Shown piece after piece: positions 53,916 through 62,834 of a DNA stretch of 64,000 bases. A program made the translations under genes and the position numbers. Under the pieces are notes generated by a model, which saw only the letters and a list, made by a program, of their open reading frames with translations, was not told the origin of the DNA and searched no databases. The stretch's first letter is position 1; each line of letters opens with the position of its first letter. Source of the stretch: WTFY01 sp965220895 (GTDB lineage Bacteria > Pseudomonadota > Gammaproteobacteria > UBA4575); the NCBI GenBank assembly GCA_965220895.1, contig OZ244850.1, positions 806,001-870,000 of the forward strand. The letters run 5' to 3'.

Positions 53916-53971
53916 CAGGCTCATGTCTCGTTGGACTTGCGTCCCCCAGTCAGGCTCATGTCTCGTTGGAC
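53916..53971. repeat. Two 21-bp direct repeats at the IS end
   Basis: The sequence CAGGCTCATGTCTCGTTGG plus AC occurs at 53916-53936 and again at 53951-53971, 35 bases apart, directly upstream of the transposase start. They are probably part of the element's terminus and transposase binding sites. No matching inverse copy was found downstream of 52629. Confidence 0.7.
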
Positions 53972-54059
53972 AAGGCTGAGAGTGGCCCACACCTCCCGGT
54001 TCTGTCAGAATACAAAATCCTTTCTGTGCAGGCGGAGATGGCAGGAGACGACTCCCTAG

Positions 54060-54446
54060 ATGCAGACCCATCGAATTACAGGACTGTTCCTGATAGCCGT
54101 CGCCCTGGCGGTCGCCGTCCAGTTCGTCCTTGAATCCACCTACGCCTCGGCCTCCCCTACGCCCGCGCAGGTCTGGCGAGTGCTTGACTGGTTTTCGCTT
54201 GCCGGATTCGCACTTTGCTGCATTTTCAATTTCGCCTACATGCGCGCCATCGCCAAGGACGAGGTGTGGGGGCGCATTGCCTCAAGCGTAGCCTTCTATG
54301 CATCGGTCGTGCTGACCCTGGCCTTCATCCACAATTTCGTGGCCTCGCTGGCCTCGGGGAGCGACGATATCCTGTTCTGGAAATTCATCAATGCGGCGCA
54401 GGTGCCCCTGTTCGTGGCCACTGGAGCACGGCTTTATCGACACTGA
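54060..54446 (+). CDS. Small membrane protein
   Basis: A 128-residue protein with three or four predicted membrane segments (GLFLIAVALAVAVQFVL, WFSLAGFALCCIFNFAYM, SVAFYASVVLTLAFI, and a weaker last one). No family recognised. It lies alone between the DDE transposase and the truncated vsr gene. Confidence 0.6.
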   Translation: MQTHRITGLFLIAVALAVAVQFVLESTYASASPTPAQVWRVLDWFSLAGFALCCIFNFAYMRAIAKDEVWGRIASSVAFYASVVLTLAFIHNFVASLASGSDDILFWKFINAAQVPLFVATGARLYRH

Positions 54447-54734
54447 CATATCCTGAACCCGGACGGGTCGAGGTGCAGGCTCAAGACACTAGGTGAGCAG
54501 CCTAGCCGTCTAAGTCATTGTTATGAGCTCTTCACATCCAATGCAACACAAGTTCAAAAGGCAGGGAATTCACTGAATTCTCTCGATTACACCTGTACAC
54601 GAATCCTGAGTATGGGCCTGTAATTGATTTTTATCAGCCTGCTGGTATTACGATCTAAGTGAACTGGTGTCCTCAGCTTTACTCGAAGGCTATATAATTT
54701 GACAGAGACGATATACGGGTCGGATTTAAATGCA

Positions 54735-54899
54735 ATGTCGGATGTACGGAATAAAAAACAACGATCTCACTGTATGTCCCAAATTAAAGGAAGGGACACC
54801 AAACCGGAAGTAGTTCTTCGCAAGGCACTGTGGAGCCTAGGGCATAGGCATCGTGTGAAAAATAAAGGGAATTATATACTTATTGCCCCAAACCATTAG
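54735..54899 (+). pseudogene. vsr: Truncated vsr (very short patch repair endonuclease)
   Basis: The N-terminal part reads MSDVRNKKQRSHCMSQIKGR, then DTKPEVVLRKALWSLGHRHRV, as in Vsr, which nicks DNA 5' of T:G mismatches left by cytosine methylation. It is cut at 54867 by the end of the transposon: the last eleven codons to 54899 come from its terminal repeat. The catalytic Asp and His lie in the missing part. No dcm methylase gene is nearby. Confidence 0.85.
54867..54892 (+). repeat. Left terminal inverted repeat of the IS1595-type element
   Basis: Begins GGGAATTATATACTTATTG and ends CCCCAAA. Identical over 26 bases to the inverse complement of 57239-57264. Confidence 0.9.
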
Positions 54900-54902
54900 T
54901 AA

Positions 54903-55046
54903 TCAACGCCTTACCAGTTTCCAGCGTTTCTTGAGTTCTGCTGCTGACGGGGCCTTGTCCGGCTTGTTCATAGCCTTGGCTGGCCGATAGCTGGCAATCT
55001 GCTTTACCGCGCTTTTGAAGTCTTTGAGAGATTTGGGTTTGGTCAT
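54903..55046 (-). CDS. Small basic protein, 47 residues
   Basis: A short frame from ATG (55046) to TGA (54903) that codes MTKPKSLKDFKSAVKQIASY and ends KKRWKLVRR. It is lysine- and arginine-rich and helical by appearance. It is divergent from the nuclease gene, with 17 bp between the starts. Whether it is a regulator of the nuclease or a relic is unknown. Too short to be found by length filters. Confidence 0.45.
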   Translation of the reverse strand: MTKPKSLKDFKSAVKQIASYRPAKAMNKPDKAPSAAELKKRWKLVRR

Positions 55047-55063
55047 TGTGATAGCCTTTGGGT

Positions 55064-55621
55064 ATGTCGCAAGGCAAACGTCAAGTACAGGATGATATTC
55101 GTGAAGAAATCCTTACCCGCGCCCTTAATCTGACACGCACAGGCAAGCGCACCGGACCCGATGCTTACGACGAACACGGCAATCCGTTTGAACTCAAAAC
55201 GACCACGACCAAAGGACTGACAACCGCCCGCGACATTGGCCCGGAATATCTTGCCAGAATGCGGAGTCAATACTTGATCGCGGCCCGTGGTTATCAAACG
55301 GACTACGGCTTTGCTGCCAACGACATTTACTTTATGCATCCCGATGACCTGGATGAATGGATCAGCCCAATTGAGCATCGACTGAACGCCGACATGGACA
55401 TTATCAATCAGGCACACAAAGCCCTGTCCGCGCTCGGGGCCTGCATCAACACGCTTAAGCGGTTGCTGGCTATCGGAAAGCGGGGAATCACCCTCAACAA
55501 TCCCAAAATCCCTTGGCAATACGTGATGGAGCATGGAACTAGGCTAGGGCAGAATCCGGCACTAGACCTGCGAGAACTGGTTGCCGCCCGTCCGCTTCCA
55601 GTTTCAAACGCTGATTCCTAG
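55064..55621 (+). CDS. PD-(D/E)XK restriction-like endonuclease (transposon passenger)
   Basis: A 185-residue protein. P32-D33 in GPDAYDEHGNPFELKTTT and E43-L-K45 form the PD-(D/E)XK nuclease signature seen in restriction enzymes. The remainder has a helical HRLNADMDIINQAHKALSAL segment. The ATG at 55064 is chosen; a TTG six bases before is possible. Its end overlaps the convergent Mom-like gene by 83 bp. In the same element as a putative DNA modifier, it could form a selfish restriction-modification pair. Activity is inferred from motif only. Confidence 0.65.
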   Translation: MSQGKRQVQDDIREEILTRALNLTRTGKRTGPDAYDEHGNPFELKTTTTKGLTTARDIGPEYLARMRSQYLIAARGYQTDYGFAANDIYFMHPDDLDEWISPIEHRLNADMDIINQAHKALSALGACINTLKRLLAIGKRGITLNNPKIPWQYVMEHGTRLGQNPALDLRELVAARPLPVSNADS

Positions 55622-56258
55622 ACAGGGGTGGGCGGATACTGGCCCACGCGATTACAGCAGCTTCGCGCTGGCTGGCTGACAACTGCCTGTTGAATCGGTA
55701 CATAAAGGCAGTCTTGATGTGTCTGTAATCGTCATGCAACTGATCCCGCCCGCCGTTGGATCGGTTGGCGTTGCCATGCAGACAGCCGCCGCTCTTGCCG
55801 ACTTCCTCAAAGTTCGAGGCGCGATAGATCGTACCCTCATGATGTACATCATCGGCCCATGACACACATGCTTCGATCAGGGGCAAGTGCGGGTATTTGC
55901 CGTGCCAGTCTTGCCGGATTTGGCGCAAGGCCATCCCGATGGCACAAGTGGCAATGGACAGCGTGTGTTCCTGCCCATTGGAATCCTGTACGCGCTGACC
56001 CTGTACGCTTGGATCAATCCACATGCGGGCCAGTTCGATCAGGCACATAGGGCTGTAGCCGTGATACTCGACACTCATGCGGGGCAGGGAGAACAGCAAA
56101 ACGCCTTGGCGATTGCCATCAAGATTGATCCAGTAGGGCATCTGGGCCATGGTGCGCCCACGATGCAGATAGTGATTCTCTACGATAACCTCAGTGGCTT
56201 CCTTGAGGTTCGCGACTGCAAGGCCCAGACGGTCCCGCAGCTTTGCCGCCGCCGTCAC
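55539..56258 (-). CDS. Mom-like putative DNA-modifying protein (transposon passenger)
   Basis: A 239-residue protein. ENHYLHRGRTMAQMPYWINL, CLIELARMWIDPSVQ and EACVSWADDVHHEGTIYRAS resemble the GNAT-like Mom family of phage Mu, which modifies adenine in DNA, though the match is by eye. The start overlaps the transposase stop by four bases (ATGA). If it modifies DNA it could protect against the adjacent nuclease. Alternatives: an acyltransferase of other role, or an uncharacterised passenger. Confidence 0.5.
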   Translation of the reverse strand: MTAAAKLRDRLGLAVANLKEATEVIVENHYLHRGRTMAQMPYWINLDGNRQGVLLFSLPRMSVEYHGYSPMCLIELARMWIDPSVQGQRVQDSNGQEHTLSIATCAIGMALRQIRQDWHGKYPHLPLIEACVSWADDVHHEGTIYRASNFEEVGKSGGCLHGNANRSNGGRDQLHDDYRHIKTAFMYRFNRQLSASQREAAVIAWASIRPPLSRNQRLKLEADGRQPVLAGLVPDSALA

Positions 56259-57169
56259 GAAACAAGACGCTGGTAGGTCAGCCTCTTGCCTTTACTGGCA
56301 GCGCATACGGATTTCATGCGGTCTATCGTATCCCGCTCGACATTGCCCTCGTTCAGCCTGAAAGTGAACTCATCCACGTATCGCTGTAGATGCTTCATGC
56401 TGAAGTGGTGAAATGTACCCGTGTATCCTCGCTTGAGTAACGCCCAGACACTTTCAATGCCGTTCGTATGGCACATGCCATTGACGTACTCTTTGGCTGA
56501 ATGTTTGACGGCAGCGTGGTTGTAGAGCATCCCGTGAAGTCCGAGATAGCCCCTGTGATCGTCAGAGAATACGGTAGAGCCAGGTTCTACATTCTCATGT
56601 ACGAACCCCTTGAGAGTCTTGGCATCAGTGTTGCTGATCGCCCGTGCCTTCACGTTACCCCCACGTTCCCTTGCGCCAATCACTGCCTGCTTTCCAACAG
56701 GCCCACGCCCTGATTTCAGTTTCTTGTTGTTGTGTTTGTTGCGTTCCTTGCCACCAATATAGGTCTCATCGACTTCTACGATATTGGCCAGCTTCCATTC
56801 TCCCTGCTTGCATGTTTCCCTGATCCGGTGAAGCAGGAACCACGCTGTTTTTTGCGTGGTCTTGATCTCTTTTGAGAGCTGCAAGCTGCTAACGCTCTTG
56901 CGACTGGTTTGCACAAGATATATGGCGTACAACCATTTTACAAGGGAAAGCCTTGATTTCTCGAAGATCGTACCCGTTCGGACCGTGAAATCCTCCCGAC
57001 AATCCTTGCAGCGGTGGCCGTGTCGCTTCGGTCTGGGAGTGCTGTTGACGCTCCCGCAGTGCGGACATACAGGGCCATCTGGCCAAACCTGTTCCTCAAT
57101 GAACCTCACGGCATCAGCCTCGGTCGGGAACAGTTCAAAGAACTCGAAAACGGATATTGTCTTTGCCAT
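56255..57169 (-). CDS. IS1595-family transposase (ISXO2-like)
   Basis: A 304-residue transposase: N-terminal zinc ribbon (CPHCGSVNSTPR, CKDC), a helical part with RKSVSSLQLSKEIKTTQKTA, then the DDE-type domain with VEVDETYIGGKERNKH, FSDDHRGYLG and HTNGIESVWALLKRGYTGTF. The chosen ATG (57169) gives MAKTISVFEFFELFPTEADA, the usual IS1595 start; an in-frame ATG at 57187 lies six codons earlier. It mobilises the element bounded by 54867 and 57264. Confidence 0.9.
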   Translation of the reverse strand: MAKTISVFEFFELFPTEADAVRFIEEQVWPDGPVCPHCGSVNSTPRPKRHGHRCKDCREDFTVRTGTIFEKSRLSLVKWLYAIYLVQTSRKSVSSLQLSKEIKTTQKTAWFLLHRIRETCKQGEWKLANIVEVDETYIGGKERNKHNNKKLKSGRGPVGKQAVIGARERGGNVKARAISNTDAKTLKGFVHENVEPGSTVFSDDHRGYLGLHGMLYNHAAVKHSAKEYVNGMCHTNGIESVWALLKRGYTGTFHHFSMKHLQRYVDEFTFRLNEGNVERDTIDRMKSVCAASKGKRLTYQRLVS

Positions 57170-57199
57170 GATTACTTGCCAATTCAAGTGATTAACTGG

Positions 57200-57817
57200 C
57201 TACAATCTTACACTGTATGCCCCAAGATCGCAAGCACTTTTGGGGCAATAAGTATATAATTCCCAAAGCTTGGTTGAAATTGACGGAAAATATGCAGTGT
57301 GATGGATAGTTGAAAATTCTTTTGCAGTGTTTTGTGCATCCTTCTCAAGTTCTTCCAAGTCTTCCTTATCCAATTCGGCCAACTCAATAATCAGGTCATC
57401 AATCCTGCGTTGCTCTTTGGGTGATATAAACTTATTAATTGCCTGAGGGCCTAACTGGTCAAGCAGTGTTTCCACAGTTTTATCAGTAAGCCAACATATG
57501 TCAGAAATGATGTCCTCATTCCCATTTTCCAACTGATGAACCATGGACATAAACAACATAATCGCAGCCCAGGACACTCGGGCAGTTACTTCATCAGATG
57601 GATGAGCTATACGAAACTGGGCATTAATCCAAACCCAATCACGGAGCAGATAAGGTTCTGAGATAGCTTGCTGGGAAAGTATTTTTATAGATTGAGATAT
57701 ACTGAGGTAGAAGCCAGGAGTGACACATTCTGAGTCCCAAGTTTCCTCGAACTCTGCCACCAAATTTTCCAGTCCAGCAATATTTAAACTTACTTTAGTC
57801 ATAGAGATTACATTCAT
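57200..57817 (-). pseudogene. Truncated hypothetical gene, cut by the transposon
   Basis: The first 184 codons (57265-57817) belong to an AT-rich gene without a recognised domain: a helical acidic protein with AAIMLFMSMVHQLENGNEDI and ELAELDKEDLEELEKDAQNT. From 57264 down the frame runs into the transposon's terminal repeat, which supplies the last 21 residues (YTYCPKSACDLGAYSVRL at the end). The original C-terminus is lost. It follows the broken GHKL-ATPase gene in the same direction and may have been part of one defence operon. Confidence 0.6.
57239..57264 (-). repeat. Right terminal inverted repeat of the IS1595-type element
   Basis: Reverse complement of 54867-54892; 26 of 26 bases match. 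Followed by AAAGCTTG, which does not equal the AAAATAAA before the left end. Confidence 0.9.
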
Positions 57818-58208
57818 TTAAATTCGCTTCAAAAAGAATGCAAACAGGCGGCTGGCAATTACAGGCCCTCCATATGTGATTTACTCTGCTTACTGCAATA
57901 GTGTCACTTCGGGAATTTCAATACCCAAGCATGCATCGCTATAAATTTTGTTCTCATGAAACTAACGCACTTCACAGTTCATTCAGGTGAATTTTTGTTG
58001 TATGACACAGAACCTTCCTCCCCGGTCCGAGAATGATCGTATAAGTTTTCACAAACTGACTGATAAGAACTATTAGGAGTGATCCCGCGATGAAAACAGA
58101 ATCAGCTTGTGGGCACACTTGTAGTGCATACGCATCCCGCCCCTCAATCTACACCCCGACTCCACCATAATGCGAGCCAGTGTAGATACACAGTCAACTT
58201 TAAACTGC
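57818..58208. other. AT-rich intergenic region without a gene
   Basis: I see no convincing coding frame, RNA or strong promoter in these 391 bases. The AT-rich composition matches the flanking foreign genes. Confidence 0.5.
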
Positions 58209-60569
58209 CTAGATTTCACTCAGCTTTATGGAGCCCAATCCATTAATCATTGGTAACAATACAGGTGAAAGCAACTTGGTTATGCTCTCGACTTGCGCAG
58301 CACACTTTTCTTCTTCAATCTTGGCTTCATTACTCATTATTCCCATTCCTATAATGACAAGAGCAGTACTGAACTGCGATTCCAGCAACTCTGCCTCAGT
58401 ATCCTGAGAAATTTTTTGTTCTTGTAACAAGTAAGCATTATCACGATTATAAAAATAGTCATATCCTGCCCCGTTATGGACTACCTTTAAGCCACTAAAT
58501 TTATCAAATCCGTGCTCCCCCCACTGATCCTTTTCTACAGAGTGCACGTTTGGAATACCGGCTTCCCCTCGATCAGGCACATCTGGTCCTGGTCTAGGTC
58601 CTGGAGGTCCGGGGTTCGGACTAGGCGACGAAGGCGGATGATGTTTTTTTGGCACGACGTTCAAATAAACATCATGCACAAATGGTTCAGGTCTACTTTC
58701 ATCACCGACTGTTACTTGAATCACTAACTGTTGTCCTACCTCGGTAGTAGTTTTAGGTAAGTCAATCGTGATGTTATGTTTACCATTCCAAAGATTATCG
58801 TCCCAAGAAAGTTCCTCCAATCCGTTGCAGTCAACTTTGACAAATCCTGGTTCTATTTCCCGAGTAAAGTATTGGTTTTCTGCATCAGTTTTAAACTGAA
58901 GCCGCACGGCACGCCCTAACTCTGCCACTCGTGGCTTATCAGATGGATGAGAGTGAACTGGCTCAAAAAATGTAGGAAACGGTTTGCCCTCATATGTCTC
59001 CTGGCGCTATGACGTTTCGTTTTAAAAGGGTTTGAGATTCGTTTACCATCAATAAGAAATGCAGATAAACTTTTTGAATTTTTAAGCAGCGATTCCAATA
59101 ATTCTGCCAAAGGTTTGTCGTCACTAATTTGATCCGCCAAAATCTCCCGCTTCTGTTTCTCACGTAGTTCTCTAAGCCCTTCGTGCTTGGAAATGACATT
59201 TTCTAGTTTCGACTCTATCTGTTTCTTCAGCTGCCCATTGCGAAGCCTGTCTCTGCTATTCATGAAGAGATTTTCACGCATAACTCCATCAATATTTGAG
59301 CAATCTATATGGATCAACAGGCTATTTTTTTAGGTAATCCATTCCCGTTTGCCTTCTTGAGAAAAAATCCTTGCTTAGAAATCCGTGTGCTTGTCCATTC
59401 ACAGTAAATACAACACCTTCTGATTTAGCATATTTCTCTTTAGCAGACCCTTTGTCACGCTTCCTGAAGGCATAGATATCCATTTTGAGGCTGACACCAT
59501 CTACAGAAATATTTGATGAAGTAGGAAAGTTCGATTCCAAATTTTCATTGCGATCTATCTCTACTCTAGTGGTTAACCCCGACAAAGTAGTTTCATAGCT
59601 ATTTGCATCATATCCTTCCCCACGTTCATACAAGCGAACCGGAAGGAATAATCGAGGTAGTAGCAAATTTAGTCGGTTGTAGAGATCCAGCAAAATATTG
59701 GTCCTGAGGCCTGAGCCAATATCATATTCGTATAGTTTTATAAATGTGCCGTATTCTAATTCTCCCTGATATGCATCCGGATAGCCCCCATTCTCTGGAA
59801 GAATGCCTAAGCTATCACCCCTGAATCTCAGCACGCCATTATTTTCTGGAGCTAGGTATCTAAAGACAGAAGTTTTCATTTGTCCTACTGGAGGGTCACG
59901 TCTGACCACGGTTAGGCCCCAGAAATCACCGTTTTGAGTTTCTCCAGCTACGACAGGGTGTTTTTTGCTAATGATCAACTGGAGGTTCCTGTCGCCACAA
60001 AAAGGTAATGCTCCCGTCGAACCCATATTGAACTTTCCTTGAACAAAAGGTATACGAATTTTATTGGATGCATTCAAAGACATGAAGGTGCTGGGAAACT
60101 CTGACGGACTTTGCCCAATACCCCTATCAAAAATTGCAAAACTTGGCTTGGTCTTGCTTCCTGTCGCAACAAGACCAATTTGTTCAGAAAGTTTCACTCT
60201 TTCTGATTCCGAGAGATAGGAGATTACATCCTCTCTTATTTTGAAAAATCTTTGTAATGCATCTTTTATAGTCTGCGGAGCTAAATCCGATTCAGGATCA
60301 ATCCTTTCTCTCAAGCAGGCTGACATCAATAATGAATCACAGCTATTGATAATCTTTTCGGTTAGTGCAGCATCAGCACTTTCCATCTGATTACCTATGC
60401 TTGAAAAGTTATTCTCTATATCACCATAGTCTCTCCACAGAGAATCATCTTTCCAGAGCCTATGTTTAGTGAGTACTTGTACAACTTCTTTTTCCTTCTC
60501 ACACATTGCTAATTCGTGTGCCAGTTGTACCAACGTTTCATTACGAAAAGTTTGCATAGTAGTCTCCAT
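58209..60569 (-). pseudogene. Frameshifted GHKL (HSP90-like) ATPase gene
   Basis: Three consecutive frames make one protein of about 786 residues. The first (60569 to 59322) has GHKL-type ATPase sequence: N-box region SADAALTEKIINSCDSLLMS, FAIFDRGIGQSP, and FVQGKFNMGSTGALPFCG. It stops after YLKK at a run of seven A (59326-59332). Deleting one A continues as YLKNSLLIHIDCSNIDGV into the second frame. A second shift near 58995 joins SARRH with EGKPFPTFFEPVHSH and the third frame, which has VAELGRAVRLQF and a Pro-rich linker. Two separate shifts, one without a homopolymer, favour true decay. Relatives are large ATPases of defence islands; target unknown. Confidence 0.75.
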
Positions 60570-60676
60570 GAAAATTCAATGTGAGAGGCAATTTATTTCT
60601 TCATTGTTTTGCAACTAAGTCCGGATAATCGCTATCCACCTGAATCTACAACTGATCCGTTGCACGTCTCTCTCAC

Positions 60677-62275
60677 CTAATCAGAAATTTGTGCAGCCAC
60701 GTGCGTGGCAAATCCTGAACCCGCCTCCGCATAGACATTGAATACCGTCGATGCTCCTGCCTCTTTGAGCGGCTCGACCTCATCCGCAAACCTGGCAGTA
60801 GCTGCAACCTGGCCCTTGAACCCGGCATTCTTGAGCTCATCAAGTACAGCTAGGTTGGATGCCAAGTTCGGCAGCGCCAGCATCACCAGCTCAAGCGTGT
60901 GAGTGGCCTGCACGCGATCCCAGAAGTCCGCATCGCTCGGATCCCCCAGCAACACCGTACGCCCTGTCGACTGCAGGCGCTCGACCTTGACGGGATTGGT
61001 GTCTATGCCCACGACCGCCCCGCCATGGCGCTCATGCATGTCATCATAAGCCCCGGTCCCGACACGCCCCATACCGATGACAGCGATCTTTGCACCGCCG
61101 ATATCGAGCGCATGGTCATCGGGCAGCCGTTCCGGTCGCTGCAGACGTTTCAGGAGCACACCATGGCGGATGTAGAGCGTATGGGCCATGACATTGAGGC
61201 CCGCGGCAATTGCGCACGAAAGTGCCAGTGCGATCGCGATGACGATCAGCCAGCTGCTGTCAATCCAGCCGTTTGCCGCACCGACCGCTGCGACGATCAG
61301 TCCGAACTCACTGAAGTTGGTCAGGTTGAGCGAGGCGAACAGCGAGGTTCGTGTGCGCAGCTTGTAGCCCGTCATGAGCACATAGAAAAGTGCTGTCTTG
61401 AGAAGCACGAACGGTGTGAGGAGCAGCCCGATGAATGCGGTCTGCAGCGTCAGCGGTCCGGACAGCCCGATGGACAGGAAGAAGCCAACCAGGAACAGGT
61501 TCTTGAAGCTGAACATGACCTTCGCCATCTCGACGCCCTTGCTGTGGCTTGCGATCAACACACCCATGACGAGCGCGCCCACATAACCCTTGAGCCCGAC
61601 CAGCTCAAACAGTTGTGCCCCGCCCACGGCCAGCAAAAAGCCGTACAGGACCAGAAGCTCCCCGTGCCCCACGCGATCAAGAATGGCGGTCAGCGCCGGG
61701 CGCAAGCCAATCAGCAGCACCAGGAGGATGGCCCACCCCGCCGGCCAGTGGCCAGCCGATGCCGCAAGGAAGATGACGGCGGCCAGGTCCTGCACGAGAA
61801 GAATGCCGATGGCGATGCGCCCATGCAGGGAGGAGGTCTCCTCGGTGTCCTCGAGTGCCTTCACGGCGAACACGGTGCTCGAGAAGCTCAGGGCAAAGGC
61901 GATCAGCAGCGAGGTGGCGAAATCGAGTTCTTCAAAGAGCGCTGCACCTGCGAGTGCCAGCGCATAGATGAGCACCCCGAAGACCACCACGGTAATGGCC
62001 ATGTGCAGTCCGGTGACGACCCACACCTGCGGGCGGGCGAAGGTGCGAAGATTGAGCTTGAGGCCGACGACGAACAGCAACAGGATGATGCCGAGCTCCG
62101 ACAGTGCCTCAAGCATGGCCCCGCTGGTGACCCCGAACGGGTTGAGCACGAATCCCGCGGCGAGAAAACCGACCAGTGGCGGCAGGCCGACAGTCCTCGA
62201 CAACAGGCCGAGTGCGAACGCAAGGCCGATCCAGGTGGCATCCCCCAGGGCGATGGCGATGGTGTCAAAACCCAT
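60677..62275 (-). CDS. Kef-type potassium/proton antiporter with TrkA-N domain
   Basis: A 532-residue CPA2-family transporter: about 12 membrane segments (1-390), with the LVGFLAAGFVLNPFGV and SFSSTVFAVKALED segments, then a cytoplasmic nucleotide-binding RCK domain (IAVIGMGRVGTGAYDDM and VVGIDTNPVKVERL). Kef proteins release potassium in response to electrophiles or help pH and osmotic balance. The YbaL-like length fits. Gene is single, with no kefF/kefG partner visible. Confidence 0.88.
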   Translation of the reverse strand: MGFDTIAIALGDATWIGLAFALGLLSRTVGLPPLVGFLAAGFVLNPFGVTSGAMLEALSELGIILLLFVVGLKLNLRTFARPQVWVVTGLHMAITVVVFGVLIYALALAGAALFEELDFATSLLIAFALSFSSTVFAVKALEDTEETSSLHGRIAIGILLVQDLAAVIFLAASAGHWPAGWAILLVLLIGLRPALTAILDRVGHGELLVLYGFLLAVGGAQLFELVGLKGYVGALVMGVLIASHSKGVEMAKVMFSFKNLFLVGFFLSIGLSGPLTLQTAFIGLLLTPFVLLKTALFYVLMTGYKLRTRTSLFASLNLTNFSEFGLIVAAVGAANGWIDSSWLIVIAIALALSCAIAAGLNVMAHTLYIRHGVLLKRLQRPERLPDDHALDIGGAKIAVIGMGRVGTGAYDDMHERHGGAVVGIDTNPVKVERLQSTGRTVLLGDPSDADFWDRVQATHTLELVMLALPNLASNLAVLDELKNAGFKGQVAATARFADEVEPLKEAGASTVFNVYAEAGSGFATHVAAQISD

Positions 62276-62452
62276 GAAGCGAATTATCTTTGTTGTTGCG
62301 CAATTCGGCTAGCAGAAGAGAGGCACCACTATGCCATGGAAAGATCACGCGCCGAAACTTCCGGCCGGATGATTACCCCGAGCCTACAGATATACATCTG
62401 TTTGAACACCGGCGTCTTTCGACGGCGATAGAGCGAGACGGCAGCGCCGCGA

Positions 62453-62495
62453 GTATGGTGATCGCAGTATGGTGATCGCATGTATGGTGATCGCA
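62453..62495 (+). repeat. Three 14-bp repeats upstream of the FitAB-type module
   Basis: GTATGGTGATCGCA occurs at 62453-62466, directly again at 62467-62480, and after one extra base at 62482-62495. They lie about 90 bp before the antitoxin ATG, in a spot suited to operator or iteron-like binding by the antitoxin. Confidence 0.85.
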
Positions 62496-62581
62496 TTGAC
62501 CTTCGCGCAACTGTACGGCAAGATGATTGCATTGCAGTCATCACATTGATTGAATTCCTAGACAACTTGGAGAGCATGACC

Positions 62582-62824
62582 ATGGCAAGCATCACGATTC
62601 GCAACCTTGACGACAAGGTAAAAACGCGTCTTCGCATGCGTGCTGCCGAACACCATCGCTCCATGGAAGAGGAAGCGCGAGTAATCCTGGGTGAAGCAGT
62701 AGGACGCAAGCCGAGTTCCCAAAATCTTGCGGAGATTGCCCGGTCCTATTTCGGACCGGACAACGGCGTGGATTTGGAGTTGCCGGTGCGCGAGGCAGGG
62801 CGCGAACCCCCGTCTTTCGATTAA
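62582..62824 (+). CDS. FitA-like ribbon-helix-helix antitoxin
   Basis: An 80-residue protein: MASITIRNLDDKVKTRLRMR begins a ribbon-helix-helix DNA-binding domain of the FitA/VapB type, followed by a C-terminal toxin-binding tail (SYFGPDNGVDLELP). The ATG at 62582 has GGAG about nine bases upstream; an upstream ATG at 62576 is two codons earlier. It is 10 bp before the PIN toxin gene. It should bind upstream DNA, perhaps the 14-bp repeats. Confidence 0.87.
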   Translation: MASITIRNLDDKVKTRLRMRAAEHHRSMEEEARVILGEAVGRKPSSQNLAEIARSYFGPDNGVDLELPVREAGREPPSFD

Positions 62825-62834
62825 GCCCCCAACC

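Larger units (their letters stand above)
54867..57264. mobile_element. IS1595-type transposon carrying nuclease and Mom-like genes
   Basis: A 2398 bp element bounded by 26-bp perfect inverted repeats (54867-54892 and 57239-57264, beginning GGGAATTATATACTTATTG). It contains, from left, a 47-codon ORF (minus), a PD-(D/E)XK nuclease gene (plus), a Mom-like gene (minus) and the IS1595-family transposase gene (minus). The flanks are the truncated vsr on the left and a truncated gene on the right. Clear 8-bp target duplications are absent, implying deletion or recombination after insertion. Confidence 0.82.
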
